Shown here: positions 13,814-25,500 of the stretch, one piece after another
How positions within the stretch are numbered: the first letter of the stretch is position 1
How the letters are laid out: the number at the start of each line of letters is the position of its first letter
From: Mortierella alpina
Taxonomy: Eukaryota > Mortierellomycota > Mortierellomycetes > Mortierellales > Mortierellaceae
Length of the DNA: 64,000 bases
Direction: 5' to 3'
Assembly (NCBI GenBank): GCA_029449245.1
Contig: JANATF010000010.1
Coordinates: 1,116,001 to 1,180,000 of the forward strand
Notes under the pieces: generated by a model
Database searches by the model: none
Seen by the model: only the letters and a program-made list of their open reading frames with translations
What the model was told of the DNA's origin: nothing
Translations under genes and position numbers: made by a program

Positions 13814-15079
13814 CTACCTGTACCATCCATTAAGGACAAGAAAATAAGCGACAATGGTCCCCATAGAGGCCACGGTCAGCGAGATCATAAACCCGTGGGC
13901 CGTCCGATCGAACCAAAACCAAAGTCCGACCGAGATCAGCGCCAGGGTGCAGGACACCTGAAGGCTGCTTGTCCACGGCAGTTTAGAAGCCGCATAATTA
14001 ACGCCGATGAAGCCGCCAAAACACCTAAAAAAGCCGTAGCGAGAAAAAAAAAAGTGTTAGACGAATGTTGTCATTGCCTCAGTTTGGGTTGTGTGCTGCG
14101 GTATCATGTGCCTGATGGGCCTTTGGTTAAATATGGAAGCCAAGTGGTTCGGTGCCACCAACTTTCTGACATATGCAAGGCAATGCGACAACCATTTGGG
14201 GGTTTACCTCATGACACTGGACCAGTCGCGGTTGTTTCGCTCGACGCGTTGACCCCACCATAGATAGTCTCCGAGAGGGTAAATGGTCCCTACAAGGACA
14301 GCCGCCGCGCCGCAAGTTGGAGGAAGCCAAGACGCCGTGTCCCACAGCTGCGAGATGCCGCTCGGATACTCAATCATATGGTGTTCCGTCTGCATGTGGT
14401 CAATCACCACCGAGAACAAAAACCCGAGCACAAATAGAATCAGTGCGCGGATTGGATAGTACAGTGACAGAGCCTTGTCAAACAGAAACAGGTACGGCCC
14501 CTCAGAGACCAAGCCCAATCCAGATAGAAGCTGAACTGACTCCAATACCTCCTCATCTTCGTACATGTACTCGCCGTCCACTGGATCCTCGTCACCCTCC
14601 TCCTCCTCCTCTTGAGGCTGAGACGATGTTGGGGAGAACCCAAAACTGTCTGTTCCAGATGCTTGTGCCCTCGCTCCCTCTGTTGTGATGGGTGATGTCG
14701 GCGGTGAGCTGGTGGTTGTGGTGGTTGTGGTGGTGGTGGTGATCGTCGTCATAGTGTAGGCGATGCCTCTCCGATAGATGTGCGGCTGCTCTAGCATTTT
14801 GTAGAGCGAGGACGACGACGAGGAAGGGGTGAGGGTGGACAGAAGAAGGTCGTCCTTGGTCATGCTGATGTCGAATCCGACGTCAAGGTCCACCTGGAGG
14901 TCCATGTCGTAGAGGTCTGAGGGTGAGCGTGAATGTGAAAGTGAATGAGCCATGCAAGTTGGCAGACGGCTGGGAGACAAAGAGGCGGCAGTCTGTGGCA
15001 GTCTGCGGGTATCAAGGAGAAGGTTCAGGGTGGTGCGACGGCAAGAGAGAACGGGGTTGGGTGGAGAAGCAAGCGGCAC
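13814..15079 (-). CDS. INSIG-family ER membrane protein
   Basis: Two exons: 15079-14208 and 14024-13814 (about 360 aa). After a long Ser/Thr-rich and acidic N-terminus (about residues 1-190, with a polythreonine run and a QEEEEEGDED stretch), the rest is the multi-span INSIG domain: LILFVLGFLFSVVIDHM, LPPTCGAAAVLVGTIYPLGD, then CFGGFIGVNYAASKLPWTSS and LISVGLWFWFDRTAHGF. INSIG proteins (human INSIG1/2, fission yeast Ins1, budding yeast Nsg1/2) sit in the ER membrane and bind HMG-CoA reductase or SREBP-pathway proteins in response to sterols. Which partner applies here cannot be told from sequence. The N-terminal extension is longer than in animal INSIGs; a second in-frame ATG at 14953 (MAHSLSHSRS) is an alternative start. 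The protein ends NGWYR. Confidence 0.88.
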
Positions 15080-16567
15080 GGACTGTGTGGGGTGTGTATG
15101 TGCAGGACTAACGGAGTCAAGGGCAGCAGACAGACAGAGGTAGGTGAGAGTGTTTGGTGCGTAGGTGCGTTGGTGAGGTGTGCGAGATGTGCGTGGATGT
15201 GCGTGGATGTGCGTGGATGTGCGTTGATGTGCGGTGGTTGTGTGGAGAAGTGAGGGGGAAAAGGAGGAAAAGCATCAACTTATAGTACCCAAGCACCGAG
15301 TAGTGGCGGCGCAGGTGGCCCATGGGTGCTTGGGTCATATGACGGCACCCAGCGCGAGGGTACCTCTTAAATTTTCGCGGGAATAGGGCCCCTGTCGACC
15401 AAACCCTGTGTCTACGGACACAATAAGCAGACCTCGGCTGTCCTTAGACCAGTGCTTGGTCGCACAACCTGTGGGGCAAGCGGGCATTGAGCGTCGACTA
15501 TGGCATTTTGCATGGATACCTTCAACAGGTGTGCAGCAGCATCTGCACAGAGGACAGAACAAAAATTGTGCGCCCAGGGATGAACGCCGCCTATTCTCCT
15601 TCAGCCATATCTCACGGCATCCACCTTGGATGCCACTTTAGACTACAGCTACTTCCACTGCTGGGACCGACCTTTTACTCGGCCGAGAGCCATGCCCTTC
15701 CCTCGGAGACAAGAAAAGTGTGCCGCACACGAGGTCTCTCTCCCCTTTTCAGGTGATAGCCCCAACCTTATTGACCTTTCTGTAAGCAAAACATCCATAC
15801 GCCTGCCGAATGCATCTTGACTACAAGCACAAGGCCGTACCAGGCGAGGAGATGGCCAGTTTTCCTCTGTTGTCAACCAACAGACACTCGCCCTCCCCTC
15901 CACCCTCCACACCGCTTTGCAAACAATGGACAGCTGCACGGTGGCCCAACCGCGTGTGTGCTGACCGTTCATCTGATCTCATTTCTTCGCTCGCTCGCTT
16001 GCTCTCTCTCTCACTTTCTCTAAGCTGCTAAGATGCTCACCTTGCACACATTCACTGAGGCTCGCTCTATCTTGCTCCCATTCTCGCTTACGCCTATATT
16101 CTTGTATTGTTTTTTTTCTGCGTTCTTCGTGTATGCTGCTTGCATGAATGCTCATGCTTTGGAGTGAGAAACGGTTTGTTGCACAGAGGATGGTTACTTT
16201 TTTTGCTCACTGACAACGACTACGCACGACTTCGGCACCAGTTCCACACTTTTTTCTGTCAACAGTGCTTATGCCTCATCATCTCCCCCCTCACTGAACA
16301 AATAGTGTATGGTCGGGTATTTATATGGACACTTTTCAATTACTCCGTTTTAGATGAGGTACAGAAGGTAACGAACGAAAGAACCAGAAAAGGGAGGGGA
16401 AGAACAAGCAAGAAAATAAAGGCAGAACGAAAACACATAGTTGTAAGATACAAAACTGAACAAAAATTGAAAACAAAGAACAAAAGAACACAAAAGGAAA
16501 GAGATGAACTATGCACAATGAAGAAAGTAGCCCGCAGTCGCGAGAACCTGACTTGTAAACATCCTCA
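15080..16567. other. Gap between INSIG-like gene and histidine kinase
   Basis: About 1.5 kb holding the INSIG promoter side and the 3' UTR of the histidine kinase. No open frame looks conserved. A 10-bp minisatellite lies at 15191-15230 and CT-rich tracts follow around 15970-16020. Confidence 0.55.
15191..15230. repeat. 10-bp minisatellite (about 4 copies)
   Basis: Four copies of gcgtggatgt, the last with one change, about 110 bp upstream of the INSIG-like start codon. Confidence 0.9.
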
Positions 16568-19500
16568 TCATGTCGGCTTGTACTGCAACTGCGTCTTGGG
16601 ATCCTGAGGTGCGTTGTAGACCGCACGCAAGTACGAGTACTCAAAGAGCGGGTCATGCTGTGCCAAATCAGGACAGTTCTTGGGCGGGAACTTGTTAATC
16701 GTAGCAATCAGCTCATTCACTCGCAATGGCTTGGTGATATATTCGTCCTATAAAGAAATAGAATGAGGGTGTTTGTTAGGCCATACGCTCATCCAAAAGA
16801 CGTGTACTGTTCAGCTAGGCCATACGCTCATCCAAAAGACGTGTACTGTTCAGCTTAAGAAAGAAGATCAAAAACGCCGACAATAAAGCAACATACCATG
16901 CCAGCGGCTAGACACTTCTCGCGATCGCCAATCATGGCATGCGCCGTGAGCGCGATAATAGGCAGGTGGTCGTTGTTGCCTCTGAGGGTCTCCAGTTTCC
17001 TGATTTCCTGTGTCGCCTCAAATCCACCCATGATGGGCATTTGAACATCCATCAGAATCAAGTCAAAGTGCATGCTGCCAAAGAACTCGACTGCAACCTT
17101 GCCGTTCGAGACAATCGTGACTTTGTGACCGAATTTCTCAAGAATACGGACCGCCAGCTTCTGGTTCACCACATTGTCCTCTGCCAAGAGAATATGAAGA
17201 GGGATCGCATGCTCTGCATCTGACGGTAGTGCCGAGGCCGACTCGAACGCAGGCAAAAGGGCATTCATGAGATCCGGCAAATGCACAGGCGGGTTGAAGT
17301 AGCTGGCAATGCCTAGATCCTGACACACCTTCATGCTGATGTAAGGCGTCGTCATCGACAGGAGAACAATCGGCAGGAACCGCAGCACACCAAACTCCTT
17401 GATCTTGCGAATGTCCTTGACGTTATCAACGATAATCACATCAAATACTGACTTTTCGGTAGCCGAACCCGGAATGATCGCAGGTACCAAGGCGGATGCT
17501 TGCGAGAGAGACGTTGCGTGCGTAGCCTTGAACTTGAGCTCCCCAAGAGTCTTGATCACCGATCTAGAGATCACATCATCCCGCATTGTGCCCATGTAAA
17601 GGATATGGCGTCCGATATAGGGTTTGGTCTTGAGGTTGATCTGGTCCAGAGACATCGTACCCGTGTTGAACCGGACTGTGAAGAAGAACTGCGAGCCCTT
17701 CCCGAACGTGCTGTTAACCCAGAGGTCGCCTCCCATAAGCGTGACCAGGCGTTTCGAGATGGACAATCCCAATCCTGTGCCGCCATATTTGCGTGTCGTT
17801 GAGCCATCTGCCTGGCAGAAGGTGTCAAACACCACCTCAATCTTGTCGCTCTGAATACCGATACCTGTATCCGAAACACAGAACTGCAGCTCGACTCCAA
17901 CATCCGTCTTGCTCTTGCAGACACAATCCAGGACAACGCTTCCTTCTGTGGTGAACTTGATGGCGTTACCAATCAGATTGGTGATGACTTGACGTAACCT
18001 CAATGGGTCTCCGACGAGCTGGTCTGGGAAGTCGTTGTGGACATTGTAGATAAGATCCAACTTCTTTTGGTGCGCCTTGACGGCAAGAGTTTTGAGGACA
18101 CCAAATGCCTGCGTCCGGAGCGAGAATGGTGCCTGCTCAATGGTCATTTTACCAGCCTCGACTATTGATGGGGAAGAGCATTCAGCAATCGCGTTAGCAA
18201 GATGACTTCATTTGACTGTATTCGCAAGTGATTTCTCGTCTGCACTTACTCTTGGAAATATCGAGAATATCGTCAATGATGGTCAAGAGCGAGTGAGCAA
18301 GGTTGCTCACAATCACCAAGTTGTCACGCTGCTGCCTACTGAGCTCAGTCTCGAGGGTAAGACTGGTCATTCCGATGATACCGTTCATAGGAGTTCTAAG
18401 TGGGATGAATATGCAAAGAAGCACATGTTAGAAACAATCAAGAGAAAAGGAAGTACGCAAAACAAAAAGAAAAAGAAAAGTAGTGGGTGCTCACCGAATC
18501 TCATGCGACATATTTGCCAGGAACTCAGACTTTGAACGGTTCGCCAACTCTGCAGCCTCACGAGCGGCAGTGTTCTTCTGAATACTCTCGCGGAGGTTGT
18601 AAACCATCTGGTTGATCTTGGTCTTGAGCGAATCCATCTCACCCGAGGCTTCCACTGTGATGTACTGAGTAAAGTCTCCATCTGTGGCTGCGGTCGAGAT
18701 CGAAGCAAACGCACGAACCTGTGCTGTCAAGTTGGAGGCCATGGTATTCACGTTCGAGGTGATCTCCTTCCATGTTCCTCGCACATCCTCAACTTGAGCC
18801 TGCACACCGAGCTTGCCTTCCGTTCCGACTTCACGTGCAACACGGGTGACCTCGTTCGCAAACATGGAGAGCTGGTCCACCATCGAGTTGATAGTGTTCT
18901 TCAGGTCCAAGATCTCGCCCTTGACATTGACCGTGATCTTCTTGGTCAAGTCACCTCCAGCGACCGCTTTGCTGACATTTGCAATATCGCGCACTTGTGT
19001 GGTCAGATTGGCGGCCATGGTGTTGACATTCTCAGTCAGCTCTCTCCAGGTGCCGCCAACATCCTCGACCTCGGCTTGACCACCTAGCTTTCCTTCCGTG
19101 CCGACTTCACGAGCGACACGAGTGACTTCCGCAGCAAAGGTCCTCAGCTGCTCGACCATGGAGTTCACGGTCAGCTTCAGCTCAGAGATCTCTCCTTGGG
19201 CTTGCACTTCAATCGTCTTGCTCAGATCACCGCATGCTACAGCGGTAGTAACCTCGGCAATCGATCGCACCTGCGTCGTCAAGTTACTGGCCATGGTATT
19301 GACATTGTCCGTGAGCTCCTTCCAGGTACCACTGACGTCCTTGACAACAGCCTGGCCACCTAGTTTACCTTCAGTACCGACCTCGAGCGAGACACGCGTT
19401 ACTTCTGTTGCAAACTCCTGAAGCTGATCCACCATAATGTTGATAGTGTGCTTGAGGTCCATCATCTCTCCCTTGACCTCAACTGAAATCTTCTTGGACA

Positions 19501-22500
19501 AATCCCCACGAGCGACAGCCTTACTGACATTAGCGATATCTCGGACTTGTGCGGTGAGGTTGGCTGCCATGGTATTGACGTTATCCGTGAGCTCCTTCCA
19601 CGTACCATCCACGCCCTTGACTTGAGCCTGACCTCCAAGTTTTCCTTCAGTACCGACCTCGCGAGCGACTCGAGTGACCTCGGCTGCAAATGTCCGGAGT
19701 TGCTCAACCATCGAGTTGACAGTCTTCTTGAGCTCCGAAATCTCGCCTTGAGCTACCACGTCAATCTTCTTGCTGAGGTCACCGCAGGCCACAGCAGTCG
19801 TGACCTCAGCAATCGATCGCACCTGTGTTGTCAAGTTACTGGCCATGGTGTTGACATTGTCCGTGAGCTCCTTCCAAGTGCCGCTGACATCCTTGACCAC
19901 AGCCTGACCACCAAGCTTTCCTTCCGTTCCGACCTCGAGAGAGACACGCGAGACCTCAGTGGCAAACTCCTGTAGCTGGTCTACCATGGTGTTGATGGTA
20001 TGCTTCAGATCGCCCATTTCTCCCTTGACCTCGACCGAAATCTTCTTGGACAAGTCTCCTTTGGCGACGGCCTTACTGACGCCGGCAATATCACGCACCT
20101 GGGCTGTCAAGTTCTCGGCCATGGTATTCACGTTGTCTGTCAGCTCCTTCCACGTGCCGTCGACGCCCTTGACGTGTGCCTGGCCGCCCAGCTTTCCTTC
20201 CGTGCCGACCTCGCGAGCGACACGAGTGACCTCAGCAGCAAATGTCCTGAGCTGTTCCACCATAGAGTTCACTGTCAACTTCAACTCCGAGATCTCTCCT
20301 TGGGCTTGCACGTCAATGGTCTTGCTCAAGTCTCCACAGGCAACAGCAGTCGTGACCTCGGCAATCGATCGCACCTGCGTCGTGAGATTAGCTGCCATCG
20401 TGTTCACGTTTCCTGTCAGCTCCTTCCAGGTACCACTGACGTCCTTGACAACAGCCTGGCCACCTAGTTTACCTTCAGTACCGACCTCGAGCGAGACACG
20501 CGTTACTTCTGTTGCAAACTCCTGAAGCTGATCCACCATAATGTTGATAGTGTGCTTGAGGTCCATCATCTCTCCCTTGACCTCAACTGAAATCTTCTTG
20601 GACAAATCCCCACGAGCGACAGCCTTACTGACATTAGCGATATCTCGGACTTGTGCGGTGAGGTTGGCTGCCATGGTATTGACGTTATCCGTGAGCTCCT
20701 TCCACGTACCATCCACGCCCTTGACTTGAGCCTGACCTCCAAGTTTTCCTTCAGTACCGACCTCGCGAGCGACTCGAGTGACCTCGGCTGCAAATGTCCG
20801 GAGTTGCTCAACCATCGAGTTGACAGTCTTCTTGAGCTCCGAAATCTCGCCTTGAGCTACCACGTCAATCTTCTTGCTGAGGTCACCGCAGGCCACAGCA
20901 GTCGTGACCTCAGCAATCGATCGCACCTGTGTTGTCAAGTTACTGGCCATGGTGTTGACATTGTCCGTAAGCTCCTTCCAAGTGCCGCTGACATCCTTGA
21001 CCACAGCCTGACCACCAAGCTTTCCTTCCGTTCCGACCTCGAGAGAGACACGCGAGACCTCAGTGGCAAACTCCTGTAGCTGGTCTACCATGGTGTTGAT
21101 AGTATGCTTTAGATCCATCATTTCGCCCTTGACGTTCACTGTGATCTTCTTGGTCAAGTCTCCCTTGGCCACGGCTTTGCTGACGTCCGCAATATCGCGC
21201 ACCTGCGTCGTCAAGTTGGCAGCCATGGTGTTGACATTATCGGTCAACTCCTTCCAGGTCCCGCCGACTTCCTTGACCACTGCTTGGCCGCCAAGTTTTC
21301 CTTCAGTGCCGACCTCACGCGCAACTCGGGTAACTTCAGCAGAGAAGGTTGAGAGCTGATCCACCTATATCATTCATATTCATTTTGAGAAAGGAGAATT
21401 GTCCGATGAGTAAACGCTAAGTCCTCAAGTGGGCGTTTTTGGAACAAAAGTAACAAATAAAAAGGCCAGTAATTCATCGACCAAAAAAACACGACTTACC
21501 ATAATATTGATGGTGTTCTTCAAGTCCAGAATCTCTCCCTTGGCATCCACAGAAATCTTCTGGGTCAAATCGCCTTTGGCCACTGCTTTGCTGACGTCTG
21601 CAATATCGCGCACCTGTGCAGTGAGATTCGAGGCCATGGTGTTCACATTGTCGGTCAATTCCTTCCAAGTGCCATCGACTTCTTCGACCTCGGCTTGGCC
21701 TCCAAGTTTGCCCTCCGTGCCGACCTCACGCGCCACTCGCGTCACCTCTGCTGCAAATGTTGAGAGCTGGTCCACCATAGAATTGATGGTGTTCTTGAGG
21801 TCCAAAATTTCTCCCTTGACATTCACCGTGATCTTCTTGGTGAGATCACCCTTGGCGACGGCCTTGCTCACGTCGGCAATATCACGCACCTGCGTAGTAA
21901 GATTGGAGGCCATGGTGTTGACGTTCTCAGTAAGCTCCCGCCAAGTACCTCCTACGTCCTTGACCTCGGCTTGACCGCCCAGTCGACCTTCGGTACCGAC
22001 TTCGCGAGCGACTCGCGTGACCTCTGCTGCGAACGTCCTCAGCTGCTCGACCATCGAGTTGACAGTCTTCTTGAGCTCAGAGATCTCACCCTGGGCCTCC
22101 ACGTCAATGGTCTTACTTAGGTCACCGCACGCGACAGCCGTCGTGACCTCTGCAATCGATCGCACCTGTGTTGTCAAGTTACTGGCCATGGTGTTGACAT
22201 TGTCCGTGAGCTCCTTCCAAGTGCCGCTGACATCCTTGACAACAGCCTGACCACCAAGTTTTCCTTCGGTTCCGACCTCGAGAGAGACACGTGAGACCTC
22301 GGTAGCAAACTCCTGTAGTTGGTCCACCATGATGTTGATAGTGTGCTTGAGATCCATCATCTCTCCCTTGACCTCGACCGAAATCTTCTTGGACAAATCT
22401 CCCTTGGCGACCGCTTTACTGACGTTGGCAATGTCACGCACCTGAGCTGTAAGGTTCTGAGCCATGGTGTTCACGTTGTCTGTCAACTCTTTCCAGGTGC

Positions 22501-25500
22501 CATCAACACCCTTGACCAGAGCCTGACCTCCGAGCCGACCCTCTGTGCCAACCTCACGAGCGACTCGGGTGACCTCGGCTGCAAATGTCCGGAGTTGCTC
22601 GACCATGGAATTGACCGTCAACTTTAGCTCCGAGATCTCACCCTGAGCTTCCACGTCAATCTTCTTGCTGAGGTCACCGCACGCGACAGCAGTCGTGACC
22701 TCAGCGATCGATCGCACCTGTGTTGTCAAGTTACTGGCCATGGTGTTGACATTGTCCGTGAGCTCCTTCCAAGTGCCGCTGACATCCTTGACCACAGCCT
22801 GACCACCGAGCTTTCCCTCCGTTCCGACCTCGAGGGAGACACGCGAGACTTCTGTGGCGAATTCCTGAAGCTGGACCACCATGGTATTAATGGTATGCTT
22901 GAGATCGCCCATCTCTCCCTTGACCTCGACAGAGATCTTTTGAGACAAGTCACCTCTCGCAACGGCCTTGCTGACACTCGCAATATCTCTGACCTGTGCC
23001 GTAAGATTGGCTGCCATGGTGTTGACGTTGTCAGTGAGCTCCTTCCAAGTACCATCAACACCCTTGACGTGGGCCTGGCCGCCAAGCTTTCCTTCTGTGC
23101 CGACCTCGCGTGCGACACGAGTGACCTCCGCCGCAAATGTCCTGAGCTGTTCCACCATCGAGTTCACGGTCAGTTTGACCTCCGAGATCTCGCCCTGGGC
23201 CTGCACATCGATCGTCTTACTCAAGTCACCACAAGCGACAGCGGTGGTGACCTCGGCAATTGATCGCACCTGTGTTGTCAAGTTACTGGCCATGGTGTTG
23301 ACATTGTCTGTGAGTTCCTTCCAAGTGCCGCTGACATCCTTGACAACAGCCTGGCCACCGAGCTTACCCTCAGTTCCGACCTCAAGAGACACACGCGAGA
23401 CTTCGGTGGCAAATTCCTGCAACTGATCCACCATGGTATTGATGGTGTGTTTGAGATCCATCATCTCTCCCTTGACCTCGACCGAAATCTTCTTGGAGAG
23501 ATCTCCCTTGGCGACGGCCTTACTGACGTTGGCAATATCACGTACCTGTGCAGTCAGATTCTCGGCCATGGTGTTCACGTTGTCTGTGAGCTCCTTCCAG
23601 GTGCCATCAACACCCTTGACCAGTGCCTGACCTCCCAGTCGACCTTCTGTGCCGACCTCGCGAGCGACTCGAGTGACCTCGGCTGCAAATGTCCTCAGCT
23701 GTTCCACCATCGAGTTGACCGTCAGTTTGACTTCTGAGATCTCGCCTTGAGCCTCCACGTCGATCGTCTTGCTCAAATCTCCACAGGCGACAGCGGTCGT
23801 GACTTCTGCAATCGATCGCACCTGCGTCGTCAAGTTACTGGCCATGGTGTTGACATTGTCCGTGAGTTCCTTCCAAGTGCCGCTGACATCCTTGACCACA
23901 GCTTGACCGCCAAGTTTTCCTTCTGTTCCGACCTCGAGAGAGACACGCGAGACCTCGGTGGCAAACTCCTGCAGTTGATCCACCATGATGTTGATGGTAT
24001 GTTTGAGATCCATCATCTCTCCCTTGACCTCGACGGAAATCTTTTTGGACAAATCTCCTCGAGCCACTGCTTTACTGACATTGGCGATATCACGCACTTG
24101 AGCGGTCAAGTTTTCTGCCATGGTATTGACGTTGTCTGTGAGTTCCTTCCAGGTACCGTCCACGCCTTTGACTTCGGCCTGACCACCGAGTTTGCCTTCT
24201 GTGCCGACCTCACGTGCTACACGGGTGACCTCGGCCGCAAATGTCCGAAGCTGATCCACCATGGTATTCATCGTTTCCTTGAGGTCAAGAATCTCTCCTT
24301 GAACTGGTACGCAAACCTTCTTGGTCAAGTCCCCACAGGCCACGGCCTTACAGACCGTTGCAATGTCACGCACCTGTCCAGTGAGGTTGTAGGCCATCAG
24401 ATTGACATTGTCCGTGAGTTCCTTCCAAGTACCACTCACGTCCTTGACGACTGCCTGACCACCTAATTTGCCTTCTGTTCCGACCTCCAGACTGACACGC
24501 GAGACCTCGGTCGCAAACTCCTGAAGTTGATCGACCATCGTGTTGATAACGTGCTTCAAATCCATCATTTCACCCTTGGCTGCCACAGAGACTTTTTTGC
24601 TGAGATCACCTCTGGCAACGGCTTTGCTAACATGGGCAATGTCTCGGACCTGACTGGTCAAGTTGGAGGCCATGGTGTTGACGTTGTCGGTGAGTTCCTT
24701 CCATGTGCCGTCGACACCTTTCACGATAGCTTGACCGCCCAAGTTGCCTTCTGTTCCGACCTCATGGGCGACTCTGGTGACCTCGGACGAAAATGAGCGC
24801 AGTTGCTCCACTATAAAAGAGTATATACATTATATTTGTATGTTTGAGGCGCATTAGTTGTGTTCTTGTTTTTGTTGGTATGGTTAAGGAGGACGAGGGA
24901 GATGGGATGCAAGTATGCCAACCCAGAACGGTGGTGGTACAAAAGGCATCCGAAAGGACAATCCAATGATACACCTCCATAAAGAGACGATAAGAATGGC
25001 TGGAGATGATAAAAAGAGCACACAATAAGACACACGCCCAAGTCAGTAGCGCAAAGCAGGATAGGCACAGTAACGCGGTGATAAAGTCGCGGGTGTACAA
25101 TGATTTCAATGTCGTGGTCTTTTAGAGAAGGACACGCGCATCTTAGTTCCTAACATAAATCTGCAAATATGAAGCGTTGCAAAAGGACTGGACCAAAGAG
25201 AGGGGGAGGGAAGGGAGGGAGTGATGACAGCGCAAAAGCGACTATCTGAGTGAGGAAAAAAAAGGAGCATGCAATGCATGGTTGCGTCTTTCTGCACAAA
25301 CACAAAAAAAACACAGGCCATTGCTCTATACCATGCAGAACAACCACAGTAAAGTTCAAACAGCAAAGTAAGATCGCGATACCGATCCTTCCAACCAAGG
25401 CGCAGGGTCAGGGACAATCACACAAAAACAAAAAAAAAACGACCCCACTCCTGTTATGCAAAATAAAAAAGTCCATTGGCGAAGGAGAAAAGATTCGTAC

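Noticed and set aside
18794-24796. Many plus-strand open frames opposite the histidine kinase HAMP array
   Set aside because: They recur with the 276-bp repeat period and simply mirror the repeats. None extends beyond the array or has a domain.
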